DNA of 64,000 bases from Camillea tinctor (lineage: Eukaryota; Ascomycota; Sordariomycetes; Xylariales; Xylariaceae). The position numbers and the translations under genes are program-made. The notes under the pieces were generated by a model that made no database searches, was not told the origin of the DNA, and saw nothing but the letters and a program-made list of their open reading frames with translations. Below are positions 47,516 through 58,622 of this stretch, in pieces; positions within the stretch are counted from its first letter, which is position 1; the number at the start of each line of letters is the position of its first letter. The stretch covers positions 372,001 to 436,000 of the forward strand of contig MU394077.1 of assembly GCA_022578605.1 (NCBI GenBank), in the 5' to 3' direction.

Positions 47516-49876
47516 TCAACCCCTCACAAAAGCCATCTCCCCCGAGTTCCTCACCAGCCTGACCGGCACCCCCCTCGCCCCCCTCTCCAGCGCCGCCGCC
47601 GTATCCCTCGCCGCCACGCCCCCTTTCTCGCTCCTCTTACCAACCGGCGGCCACTCCTCCACCTCCACCCGATGCGCCAGCACCGCCAGACTCGAGTTCT
47701 TCCACACAGGCAGGTCCGCCCCGCGCGTAGCGACCAGCATGTACAGCGCGAGCAGCAGACTGATCGTCGTCAGCGCCGCCGGCAGGGCCACCCACCCCCA
47801 CCGCACAGCGATGTACGTGCGCGTGCGCAGGGCCACGCCCGCCTCCCCCGTGCCGTTGCGGCTGTTCCGCATCACCTCCGTCATGCTCCCGGCCACCGCG
47901 CGCGCCGTCGCGTCCAGGTCCCCCGCCCCCGCCAGCTCCCACCCCAGGTTCGGCGTCGTGGCCCCCGCGATCCCGTTCGACGCCCCGAAGCCGCTCGCGC
48001 CCCACCCGCTCGAGAACAGCTGCGCGAGGTACGCGGCCAGGTTGGCGTAGTCCGCCGCGTTGATGCGGTAGTCCGCCGCGCTCGCGTCCGCGCGCAGCCC
48101 CCGGTAGAAGGCCAGCGCGAGCAGCCCCCCGCCCGCCGACACGCTCCGGTTCGTGGTGTCGCCCGTGTTGGTGAGCGCCGCTTCGGACGGCGCGCCCGGC
48201 AGGGTTACCTGCCCGGAGGTCGTGGACACGCCGGCGTAGGTCTTCGCGCACAGCGCGAAGTCGCACTGCCAGGCTACCGGGCGCCGCAGCAGCGTCGACA
48301 TGGTCTCGCTGGCGGGGTCGTAGGCCGACGTGCTGAGCTGGACGGCCTCGGCGTGGATGAGGCTGCCGTTGCGCCCCGTGGCGTCGGCGCTGGACCCCGG
48401 CGCGAGAACCGTCGCCGACGAGTTCCACAGCGTGGGGAAGAAGTCGCCGGTCGCGCCCGCGGAGAACAGAAACCCGGATATGTTCCGCCCCGAGGGCATC
48501 AGGTAGTCGCACTGGTACCGCCCGTTGTTCGCTTGCGTGGGCCCCGGGCAGCTGATGCTGATCTGCTCGGTGATGTTGCTGCAGCTGCCGCAGATCCCTA
48601 AGGTCGTGATACCGCTCCAGGTGCAGTTCCCTGTGGAGCAGGAGACGCTCGGTGATATCGAGGGGTCGGACACGGCACGGATGATTGCTGATTGCATTCG
48701 TGCATCGACGGCGGAGGCTGTAGGTAGTTGAGAACGTGAGTTAGCATGTTTTCTTTACCCTACGTAGGCTAGAATGGTTTAATGGAGTCGCGGATCTGCT
48801 ATATCTCGAGCTCCGTTGTAAATAAGGGATAGTAACAATAGCGTAAGAATCCATCCTGTTCGGTATAGGCTGGGAATGAACCCATAATATGGCAAGGGGT
48901 AAAATATCTAAACATCCGCGGTGGAGGATAGATTATGCTTCGCAATAACGCATGAAAGGCCTCAGAACCTACCAGAACTAGAAGTTGCATGGGCATCCAG
49001 GAAATACCCATTCGGGTCGTATATTTCCGTCCTATTGAACAGCGCAATCCCACTCGGATCCTCGCGCGACAGCGCAGGAAAATCGAACACCAGCTGCATA
49101 AAGGGGTCGACGAGCAAGCCGACGATGACGAGGATCGAAGCGAGGGAGGCGAGCAGCGACCCGACATTCTTCTTCACCACGAACTTGGCCGCGCCCCAGG
49201 GCCCGCGCCCGGCGTCGTCGAACACCTGCAGGTCGGCGAGCGCGCGCGTCCGCCCGTGGAAGTGCTGCCACTTCAGCTGGCCCACGATCTCCGCCACCGC
49301 CAGCAGCATGGACGACTTGGCCACGGTCGAGATGAACGAGACCACGGCCGTGGGGCCGATGACCCACGCCCACTGGTCCAGCGGCTTGCCGTCCTCGTAC
49401 ACCAGCACCCCGATGACCGCCGCCAGCGCGCACAGGCTGAGCAGGCAGGCCAGTATCTCCCACATCCAGAGCCCGCATTGGCGCCCCCACGGGCGGTGCC
49501 TCTTCGGTGGCTTTTGCGCATTATCCTCGTCGCCGTTGTGGTTGTGGTTGTGGTTGTGGTTGTTGCTGTCGTGGTTCCACAAGTTTTCGGTGTCCTGGGG
49601 TCCGACGGCGAGGCTCGCGTAGCCCGGCCCCTTGTTCGTCCAGCTGTCGCGATTATGCGCCAGCGCGGCTTCCGTCTCGTGACGTATCTCGTCGGGCCCC
49701 TGGCGTATTTCGTACACGATGCTCTCTTCAGGCGACGGCGTGAACGTCGGGCTCGCTCTGTGGCTCACAGCGGCATCTTCGTCGTCGTAGGGGTGCTGGT
49801 TCGTGGGAGCGTAGTGGTAGCTGCCGTGAGAACCCGGTTGGGAGTTTTCATAGTGGTGGTAGACTGGGCTGGCCAT
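47516..49876 (-). CDS. DUF3176 family membrane protein
   Basis: Two exons, complement(join(47516..48717,48973..49876)), 701 residues. The donor is GTAGGT and the acceptor CTACAG, and phases agree. Residues 1-130 are polar and disordered, with a His/Asn repeat at 104-114. Hydrophobic segments lie at about 137-160, 171-197, 240-262 and 605-632. Between the third and fourth lies a long, probably extracytoplasmic domain with the paired cysteines of STGNCTWSGITTLGICGSC, which is typical of DUF3176. VYEDGKPLDQWAW and DDAGRGPWGAAKF are further family hallmarks. The family is widespread in Pezizomycotina and has no established function. The third codon positions are very GC-rich, which creates long antisense frames. 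Confidence 0.9.
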
Positions 49877-52361
49877 TGCGGCTCAAACTAAGAAAAGGAT
49901 CGATCTCCAGCTTGGATGTAAATCCGCAAGTCGAGACACACACTCCTCATTCAGCGCAGAGAAAAGACGGGGAGGAAATGATATCCATGTGCTACTGCTT
50001 CCTTACCTGGCCTTTTAAAGGCCATGCTCACTCCGAGGCAATGCGGGTTTAGATGGGGTCATCTTGATCTGATCGTCTTGATCGCCGCACGCGTATTGCT
50101 TGCTGCTTCCGCTGCTGTTGTATGGTTGCTACTCTTGTCTAAATATGGACCCTACTATACAGCTTTTAGGGATTATAGATGTCTGAGCCAGGGGAGCCCT
50201 GTTCTCACAAACACTGCCTCTAATTGCGCAGGACTGCCAATTTACCCTATAGCAGAATACCTACAGATAATTTGGGTATAGCTGAAGGATTCCTCGGCGG
50301 GGACTTGGAACTTCACTTAGCCACCGTTATGCTACAGTCACTTTTGTGCCATGATCATCAAACCACATCTATTGGCCATATGAGTCGATTTACTAGATTG
50401 TATCATACTACGTGCTTATATTTATAGTATCTGCCCATATCGAAAGCGTCCGTGGTTTTAGGAGGTTTTTTCAAACGATTGGTTTATATACGTCTGTCAT
50501 GTACGGAATAAGTGATTATTCGTTCACAGTGTGCGCTGTATCAACTTCGTTCCACTTCGCTTTAACACTGAGTTAGGGTGTAATCCTTCGGGTGCAGGGT
50601 CCCATCCCGTCCCCAGCCGGAGAAGAGGCGATGGGGCACTGGGCTGATGGAGTCCGGGCTTGTACTATTTGCGTGAGCCGGATTTCCAGATGACAATAAG
50701 CTTAAAAACAATGGCGGATGCTTATGTCGACAGCAGATGGCGATAGCAATGTAGTTATACACATATATAGTCCTTATATGGGATATTGTGGCTGCTATCT
50801 TGCATCTCCTATGTCGAACATCCGGGCTATCCCATGAACTCGCATGGGAATTCGTGGGATTTTCCGCCACAAAAACCTCCCATCTGACGTGGTGGGAAAA
50901 AAGAATTTCCCCATGAATTCCCGCCATTCCCCATGGCACTAAAATAATTCCCACCGTGTCTCGTTATACAGCTGTAGACTAGCACTCGCTAAGTTTATAG
51001 AAGCGAATCCATCGCGCTCAGTCTATACAAGCCAGTCCTTACGGCAGCATACCTAACATCTATGCTAGGCACCATTACAACCATGAGCTTCTTGATGTCC
51101 TCTTTCACGGCATCTGAGCACGCTTTTTCCTGACTATAGAAGCAGCTATCTCTTGATCTAGCAAGGGCTCCAAGAACGCTTTGATTGTCGATAACTGTCT
51201 AACAGGCCGAGGTGCTCGGTGCGGGGCTCTAGCAAAGAAAGAAGCAATGGTGACTCGAAGCGTATCGAAGAAACACGGTCCGACTTATATATATAGACCT
51301 CACTAGATATTGGTGCTAACATACGGTAAAATGACCTCGGGCTCCCTCGGAGGTACGTAGTGTGTGATCTATGCTATCATCGAAGCATTATTTATAAGCT
51401 TTCAATTCTAGCTTAGTGGGTATTGGTAATTAGGATAAGAAGAAGAAGGAGGACATAGGTTCCAAGGCTTGGCCATCTAATCTTGCTATCTTTCTCAGAA
51501 CTGGGGTTGCTATGGCATGGGTTCGATGAGAGCTCCCAGAATACCTAAAGCCTGGTATTTATTATTCGTGATTTTCTCTGGTAGTGCATTACTTAGGATA
51601 TCATGTGGCTTGTAATATGTATATGACTTGTTGATTGCTACATACAACTTACCTACTACATATTACATACATCCATAGTTTACACCTTTAGTGGTTTATC
51701 AACTTACATGAATCTTAGAGGACCTCAGGCGTTGCAATATTGAAAGTATGGCATCAGCCTACTCCTTATGACAAGCCTGACAGGCCTCCGTGATACATTT
51801 ACCGATGGGTGCCAAAGTGCAGTAGTTATTGTATCACCCATATTCAGTTCTATTTGCATCAGCAATGCAACGGCATGGTGTGATCTAATGCACACCACGG
51901 TTTCCCTTGCCCAATGCCTTTCCCTTACATTGGTTACCATCAACAGGAGTGGTAGGCAAAAACCTGATCTGATCTAGGCCTGCATACCATATGCCACGGG
52001 CTGCCCCATTGGTTGTCCCATGGTTGTCCATGATCATGGTGAGGGTGGACCAAAGGAAGAATGGGATACATCTATGAGAACCAACATGGACGTTGGTAAC
52101 TTACTAGTAAACAGAAAGGTTGTAACTATCTCTGTATAGTTGAGTATAAATAAGTTGTACCCCCTTCGTGGACTTGGGAAATCTCAAGCCGTTAAGCTAA
52201 GCCAACTCAATAATATCATAACTCCATATTCTCCTTGACCTGTCATTATTTGCCTCGACTTAATCAAGCAATGCTAAACCGAGACCAGATTCATCTAAGC
52301 TGGATGGGTATTAAAGAAATGCAATTTCTCTATGAACTCCCCCAAACCTCGTCTTACCTTC

Positions 52362-52408
52362 TACGGAGGTCCCTACCAAAAGTCGACGCCGCGCCAAGAA
52401 ATGCCAAG
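52362..52408 (+). repeat. Left terminal inverted repeat of the MITE
   Basis: 47 bp, identical to the reverse complement of 52619-52665, starting TACGGAGGTCCC and ending AAATGCCAAG. Confidence 0.93.
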
Positions 52409-52618
52409 CATATGCTCGCCTGTGTGAGCAGCTGGCTGCAGCTGTATGGCAGCTGCGAAAAGCTGTGCACTATAAACTTTAGTGCTTTTAGTTAATAATA
52501 GCTGCTATCGATAAAAGCTTTTAGCGCACGAGCATGTAATTGTAGCACTATGATTAGTGGGTTGATTTGAGATTAAAGTTACAGCTGCAGAGCAGCTGCC
52601 GCCAGAATGGGTCGAGAT

Positions 52619-52665
52619 CTTGGCATTTCTTGGCGCGGCGTCGACTTTTGGTAGGGACCTCCGTA
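52619..52665 (-). repeat. Right terminal inverted repeat of the MITE
   Basis: 47 bp, exact inverted partner of 52362-52408, ending GGGACCTCCGTA. Confidence 0.93.
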
Positions 52666-54712
52666 CTTGACCTGCTGACTTGTACCAGTGTTTACCAATG
52701 TCGATTAACATCACACATATGATAACGGCCCAGACGACACAACAGTTTGCAAGCAGCAGATGCATATCCTAGCGGCTTTCTGCACGATAAGTAATACATA
52801 CAATCCATGTTCTACATCTAGGGTAGCGTATCACAAGCTAGGCACGTATGTAGATGAGAAAGGGTCTGGTAGCTAACCTAGCTAACTACTTATCTGTCCA
52901 TGCAGCTTCGAGATCACCATGCTTTACCCAATTTTCTGCAGGTGTAGCAGTAGTAACATGTTCTATATAGTAGGTACATGAAGCAAGCGAGCTCTTATTA
53001 ACCAGTTGATAGCTCTAGACACATACGTGCATACATACACATACAGAAAGGCATGCACAGCAGCAACAACAGCAGTCAACCTCGTAGCATACCTACCTAC
53101 CTACTTCATTGACCTAGCTACTTACATCACTACCTACATGCCTATATCTCTACGCTTTACAACCATTACTACCACTGCCACCGCCCACGCAACAGTGGCA
53201 CTGGGAACCGGGTATTCGATTGGGGTCATCATCGGCATGATGAGCATCGTGGGACTTGGGAACAGCCCACTCTAAGACAGGACTGACTCGGCCACTTCCT
53301 GAACCACATGCTTACATATTTTTTTCTTTTCCCCGGTAGACCTCGAAACCATCTTACCTGGCTCATAGCGAAGATGATCAGAGCCTGAGTGACGTCTTTA
53401 TTATATTACTCGTCAGTTTTAGGTACCATGTTGCTATATGTACCTTTGTATATATAACTAATATAATGGCAAAAGCAGTGAGTCATTACCGTATTTGGGG
53501 GTTGGACTGGGACTTGGAGATGGGGTTGGTAGGTTGGGCATCTGTGGTAAGGTGGGTATTGAAGGGATATATTTGAGTATCCGATAGGTTGGGTTGGGTG
53601 TCCGGGATTAGAGAATTCGACGAGGTGAGAGAAGGGTTAAGAACTGGATAGATGTTTTACCATTATTAGAAAGGGGGGAGAGTCAGGGTGGGGGGGGAGG
53701 GGGTGGATTAATTGATAGAAAATAGGGTAATGATATTGGGATTAAAGATGAGATGCTGACAAGAGAGAGAGAGGAACAGGTTTAGTAGTTATCTTGGGAG
53801 TAAAAGGTTGACTTAGGTACTTAATTAATGTTGTAATTGAGAAAGAAAGAAATAAATAAAGAAGGAAAAAAAGAAAGAAAGATACTTACACCAACTATAA
53901 ATCCTGGCTTCTACGGGTAAAGCTTGATGGAATTGATCGATATAATTCGTGCTTACCTAGGTATCTACTACCTAGTACCTAATATGTAGACGCCTAACCC
54001 TACCTAAAACTTGACATGCAATACCAGAAGGTGAAACCTCTGGACAAACCTAAATCACCCTTAGGCTAGAGTTAATTGAGGGTTTTTAGTGATCACCAGA
54101 CACAAAGGAACGTAATGCCTGTGCCGGTTTTTGCTTTCATCTTGTCAGCTGCCCACGAACTTGATCGGATTGGGCTCTCTTTAGCATTATACCTTTTAGA
54201 GGCGGTACATTCCGACCCCCTGCCTCCTGTCTCTCTGCTTTTCTTCCTCAATGTTGCTGGGGGGGTCTAGAACTAAAAAGTTGCTAGGACCAATCTACTT
54301 GGCTGGCTTGGCCCTTTCGTCACACCATCCACATTACACTTGATCCGCTATAATTTACTTACTACCGTTACCACTATCATCACTACGATCATCACTACCG
54401 AAGCCCGCTTTCCTAGGCCTTGCCTAAAAGTACTAGATTAGGTTAACAACTAGTATTTTACCCCCCCTTCCCGAAACCCCCCCCCAAATCCACCACCACT
54501 ACTACTTACTTACTACTTACTACCAGCACTACCACCACCACCAACACCACCACCACTACATACCACACCACTACAACGAACGACCCTCCTACACATAAAC
54601 ATCCTAGGACTTCTCTCCGACAAGTTTGCCTCCTCCACGACTCCGACAACAACCTAGCGAAAGAAATCTTTTCCAATCCGTCGTGTGAGGTGATCCTCCT
54701 CAAGTAGTCAAG

Positions 54713-55705
54713 ATGAATCCTCACCAGCAGAACAAGATTGACATCAATGTCAGTTTTCCCGTTTTCTCCAAAACCTCCTCCTCCACCCCACATTGCCAGT
54801 TTCTCACTTGAAAGCATTATACACTACACTACACTACAATACAATGCACCACACCGCACTGCACCACCCAAGATATCGCACTCGCAAAAATAAAGAAGAT
54901 ACCACGAGCAAAAGCCCAATGATCTGTCTCTCTCCCCCTCTATCTGCCTGAGGAATTGCATCTTTTATCTCTTTATACAATGCCTCAGGCTGGCGATGCC
55001 ATCTATACTTCTTTGTTCCTTATCCTACACTCCAAACACACACACACAAAAAAAAAAACCAACCACAAACCCCCTCCGGCTATCTATATACCCAATTCGA
55101 CCTTACCAGCTCGCACCAGCATCAGCGCACCAATAACATCCCCCCTTCCCTCCAATTCCCCCTTTCCCACCCCCCTTCTCTAGAGAAACGACCAAAACCA
55201 TGAGCATGTAATTAATCAATTTATACATCTATTATAGTCCCTCTCCCCCGAGGAGCAGCGCCTCTTCCGGCTGTACAAGAAGCTGCCCTCGCGGTCCGAC
55301 CACTTCGCCAAGCACCTGAAGGAGCGCAAGTACTTCGACAGCGGCGACTACGCCATGTCCAAAGCCGGCAAGGGCGACAGCGTCGACACGGGCAGCGTCG
55401 GCAGCCAGCACCCCGTGCCCGAGAACATACCCCACCTGTCGTCGCCGAGCCAGGGGCCCGGCGGCTTCAACGGCGCCCCCGGACACCACCACCACCCTAG
55501 CGTGAGCCAGCCCGCTCAGCAGCAGCAGCACTCATCCCAGCAGCAGGGCGCCGCCGTCGGCAGCCCCGTCAAGGAAGGCAGCTTCCTCCACCGCGAGACG
55601 AACGCCGAGGGGGGCCCCGTCCCGGTCCCGACCGTGGCGAAAGAGAATCTACCCGTCGACGGCAACGCCAGTGATTCCTCGAAGGACATCCCGATTCGCA
55701 GATAG
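54713..55705 (+). CDS. IGO1: Endosulfine / Igo1-type PP2A inhibitor
   Basis: Two exons, join(54713..54748,55238..55705), 167 residues. Exon 1 encodes only MNPHQQNKIDIN; the 489 nt intron has donor GTCAGT and acceptor ATTATAG, phase 0. Exon 2 gives LSPEEQRLFRLYKKLPSRSD and the invariant KYFDSGDYAMSKAG. FDSGDY lies at residues 45-50, and Ser47 is the expected site for the Greatwall/Rim15 kinase. Phosphorylated endosulfines inhibit PP2A-B55; in yeast Igo1/2 promote quiescence and protect nutrient-regulated mRNAs. The C-terminal part is disordered, with His and Gln runs (about 103-125). The first exon and the long intron are my reconstruction from the splice signals and the family N-terminus. The symbol is by homology; a single-copy fungal gene could equally be named differently. 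Confidence 0.92.
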
Positions 55706-57515
55706 GGGTGAAAAGCGAGGCTAGGCGCAAAAGGGGGCAGCAGTAGACGTGTTTATGTTGTTTGCCGGTATGCAAAGGGGAAGGGAAGGGAGGGGAAGGG
55801 GGGAAGCACAGGAGAAGGGGTGTTTTACGGAACAGGACAGGAAATATGGGATTACGACTGCGATGCTTCGAGAGCTAGCCGTGCGTTTTTTCTTCTTCTT
55901 TCTTTCTGCTTCTCTCTTCTCTCTTCATCTTATGTTTTCCCTTTCCCGCTACTGCTGTTGTTCTGGGAACTCGCTCACTACCACTACCTGCATAGTTTTT
56001 TAGTAGTAGTTGCTACTGGCGATCATGTTTTCGTTATTCCCGTGCACAAAGTAGAGAGGAAGGGAAAAGAGAAGAGGGGTAAAGGGAAGGGGCTAGGAGT
56101 TAAGAGGGGTGGTGCTTAGTTTGGTGTAAGGAAGTCTTATTGCTGGTCTTGTCTTGTTCACTTGCAACGGATGAAAAAAGACAACATCGACGCCAACGGA
56201 AAGTTACAGAGAGAGAGGAGAGAGAGGGAGAGAGGGAAAGAGGAACGAACAGCAACGCAAGACAGAAGCAAGAAGAAGAAAACAAAAACAAAAACAAGGC
56301 GGAACCTTGGTCTCTTATGATGGTTTATGAAGATATTTTAACAGTTTTATTTTTTTTTTCCCCTGCCTCTCTTTTTCTTCCTCTCGGGTTTTGTTTCTTA
56401 TTCATTACCTACCTACCTACTTTATCACCTACTGGGGCGTTTCTAGGCTTTTGATATGTTATTCTAACAAATGAAATGGGTTATTTTTTATTTTTATTTA
56501 AAATTTCTTTTTTTTTCACTTGATATCTTTCTGGTATGGATGGTATGAAAGGAGGAAAAGGGGGAATCGCGAAAAAAAAAATATTGATCAAAGTAGTAAG
56601 GAAAAAATAAAACAAAAGGGAGGGGAAAATGGATCACGAAAATGATGGGATGGGACGCGAAGGTTTACTTCTCCTTCTCTTTCTCCTCTGTCTTTCTCAC
56701 ACAAATGCTTTTTTTTACCCTTGAGATAATGCTATTGATTTGTTCTTTCTTTTTTCCTTGGAGTGATTTGGTCCCCCCCCCCCCTTAATTTTCGAAAGGG
56801 ACATTTACCACTTTGAAGCAAGTTCTGGTTTTTCTCGTTGCTCTCTTTGGGAGGGTATGTTCTTTCCTTTTCTTTTCGTTCTATGTTTTAATTCTACCAT
56901 GCAACTCTCACCCCCCTTTGCTTAACGGCCTTGCTTAATGACTTGTTGAATTTATTGGACTTGAGATGCTTTTTGAGGGGGACTATTGGGTTTGGATTTG
57001 AAAGTTTTGGGTTGTTCAAGGAAGGGAAAAACGGGGGAGGGAGTATGGGGATGTCTTTGTGCTCGATATGTACGAGAGGTCTGTGTGTAGGTAGCTCTTC
57101 TCTGTCTTTTCTGGTTAGTGAAGATAAGAACAAAATGATAGCTATGATGTTTGTTATCTTAAATGACAGTTCTTGAAGGGGAGAGAGCATGTGGTATTGT
57201 ATGTACTGATATGTAGGAAACGTATTTTCCGCATGTCTCCGACGATGGTCTATTGTATTCATTATCATTTATTCATTCTTTTTATTGTATACGTAATGGT
57301 GTGCTAGACCTTTTGTCTCCCCTTTTATTCATCTATCGTGTATATTTTACTTTTCTTTTTCAAAACCTGTCTCCCCCTCTAAGAACGATGCTCTAAGCCA
57401 CGGTTTTTCCCCCCTTGCGTGGCTCATAAAAAACATTCGGCGAGGTAGATACGGCTGATGATACCTTAGGTAGGCTGTATCCCTTTGGTACCTAAATGCT
57501 ACCACTATCCTGAAC
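55706..57515. other. Intergenic region between convergent endosulfine and MYG1 genes
   Basis: No supportable gene. It contains A/G-rich DNA (55780-55815, 56205-56245), T-rich tracts (56348-56360, 56510-56520) and a C run at about 56774-56784. Short open frames here translate into low-complexity sequence. Confidence 0.55.
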
Positions 57516-58622
57516 TTAGAATGCGCACGCCTTGACCGCCATCTCCATGGCGCCCTCGAACGTCTTGTGACCGCCGATAAAGCCAGACATGTGCACGAAC
57601 ACACCTCCCGGAGAGACGCCAGCGACCTTGTCCAGCTCCTCGTCTCTCGCGCCCCGCCACGGCTCCGGGAGCGCCTTGCGGCTCTGGAACGAGGTGTCGG
57701 TCACGGGCACGGCCTGTATCCTCCACTTGGCGTCCGGCACCGGCTTCTCGCGGTACAGCACGTACAAGATCTTCCCCTTGCTATCATCCCCTTCGACCCC
57801 GGCGGCCGCGGCATCCTGCTCCTCCAGCGCGTACAGGTGCTCCTTCCAGGGCACGGACTGGGCGTCCAGCACCATGATGCGGCCCTCGGAGTCGTACTCG
57901 AGCCGCTTGTCGTAAGCAGCCTTGACGATGGCGCGGGCGGGCAGCCAAGCCTTGGTGTAGAAGTTGAGACCGCGGGAGAACTCCTCGCCGATGCGGGCGC
58001 TGGCGCTCTCGAAGCGGGCGTCCTCAGCGGCCTGGGCCTCGGCGGGGTCCGCGGGCATGGGGTCGTTCCAGGCGGGATTGAGGCGGGAGACCATGGCGCC
58101 GAGGGTGAACCCCCCGCTGCTGAAGCGCTTCTCCAGCCCGGCGGCCTTGAGCGCGTCCGGGTCGACGCTCGAGATGCCGTTGTCGTGCGCGTCCATGGCC
58201 TCGACGAACGACTCGTACACCTTGTTCCACAGCATGCCCACGTCCTCGCTGTCCTCGGGCTGGCCCAGCTCCTGCGCCACCAGCGCCCGCCCGAAGTGCA
58301 GGTACACGAGCCCGGCGCTCGAGAGCTTGGTCGGGCGCCCCGGGAAGGTGGTGTCGAAGGTGCGCTGGTGGTGGTCGTACCGGTTCCGCGAGGCGTCGTA
58401 CTCGCCGCCCACGTCCACCACCGTGTGGCACTCGGCCAGCTGCGCCGGGTCCCGCGTCCGCACCAGAGAGGCGCCGGCGTAGGTGGGTAGCTGCCGTAGC
58501 ATGTACACGGCCAGGGCCTCGTCCGCGTGGAAGTGCCCGTTGTGCGTGCCGATGCGCACACCGCTCTCGGTCTTGAGTCTTTTGGCAGCGTTCTCGCTCA
58601 TCCTGACGAGTGCCCTGAACAT
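57516..58622 (-). CDS. MYG1: MYG1 family exonuclease (DHH-like)
   Basis: An intronless frame of 368 residues. Family motifs are GTHNGHFHADEAL (residues 25-37) and VDVGGEYD with DHHQ (69-86); their Asp/His residues are the presumed metal ligands of the DHH-type phosphoesterase fold. The length matches eukaryotic MYG1. Mammalian MYG1 is a 3'-5' RNA exonuclease of nucleolus and mitochondria. The start at 58622 adds MFRALVR before MSENAAKRLK; the second Met (58601) is equally plausible, and the short extra piece is a weak candidate for mitochondrial targeting. The gene is very GC-rich at third positions, and this produces a long antisense frame of 307 codons that is not a gene. Confidence 0.94.
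   Translation of the reverse strand: MFRALVRMSENAAKRLKTESGVRIGTHNGHFHADEALAVYMLRQLPTYAGASLVRTRDPAQLAECHTVVDVGGEYDASRNRYDHHQRTFDTTFPGRPTKLSSAGLVYLHFGRALVAQELGQPEDSEDVGMLWNKVYESFVEAMDAHDNGISSVDPDALKAAGLEKRFSSGGFTLGAMVSRLNPAWNDPMPADPAEAQAAEDARFESASARIGEEFSRGLNFYTKAWLPARAIVKAAYDKRLEYDSEGRIMVLDAQSVPWKEHLYALEEQDAAAAGVEGDDSKGKILYVLYREKPVPDAKWRIQAVPVTDTSFQSRKALPEPWRGARDEELDKVAGVSPGGVFVHMSGFIGGHKTFEGAMEMAVKACAF

Larger units (their letters stand above)
52362..52665. mobile_element. Miniature inverted-repeat element (MITE) with 47 bp perfect ends
   Basis: A 304 bp unit bounded on both sides by TA. The left end starts TACGGAGGTCCCTACC and the right end is its exact reverse complement; the arms are identical over 47 bp (52362-52408 and 52619-52665). 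The internal 210 bp has no coding capacity and contains several CAGCTGC motifs. TA borders suit a Tc1/mariner-type TA target duplication, but with TA at the repeat ends the duplication cannot be separated from the repeat. It would depend on a transposase encoded elsewhere. The perfect arms suggest a recent insertion that escaped RIP. Confidence 0.85.
49877..54712. other. 4.8 kb intergenic region containing a miniature transposon
   Basis: Outside the element at 52362-52665 I see no supportable gene. A small fold-back sequence lies at 50846-50922, a TACCTAGGTA palindrome at 53954-53963, a purine-rich tract at 53840-53885, and ACC/CCA-rich DNA (54525-54560) in the leader of the endosulfine gene. 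On the minus strand at 50985-51285 two overlapping short frames could be remains of a degraded gene; I could not identify them. Confidence 0.5.

Noticed and set aside
47672..48601. 309-codon plus-strand frame
   Set aside because: Antisense shadow of the DUF3176 gene; GC-rich third positions remove stops, and the translation is Arg/Pro/Gln/His low-complexity.
48989..49891. 300-codon plus-strand frame
   Set aside because: Antisense to exon 1 of the DUF3176 gene, with repetitive Val/Arg composition and no domain.
57567..58490. 307-codon plus-strand frame
   Set aside because: Antisense shadow of the MYG1 gene, whose conserved motifs are on the minus strand.
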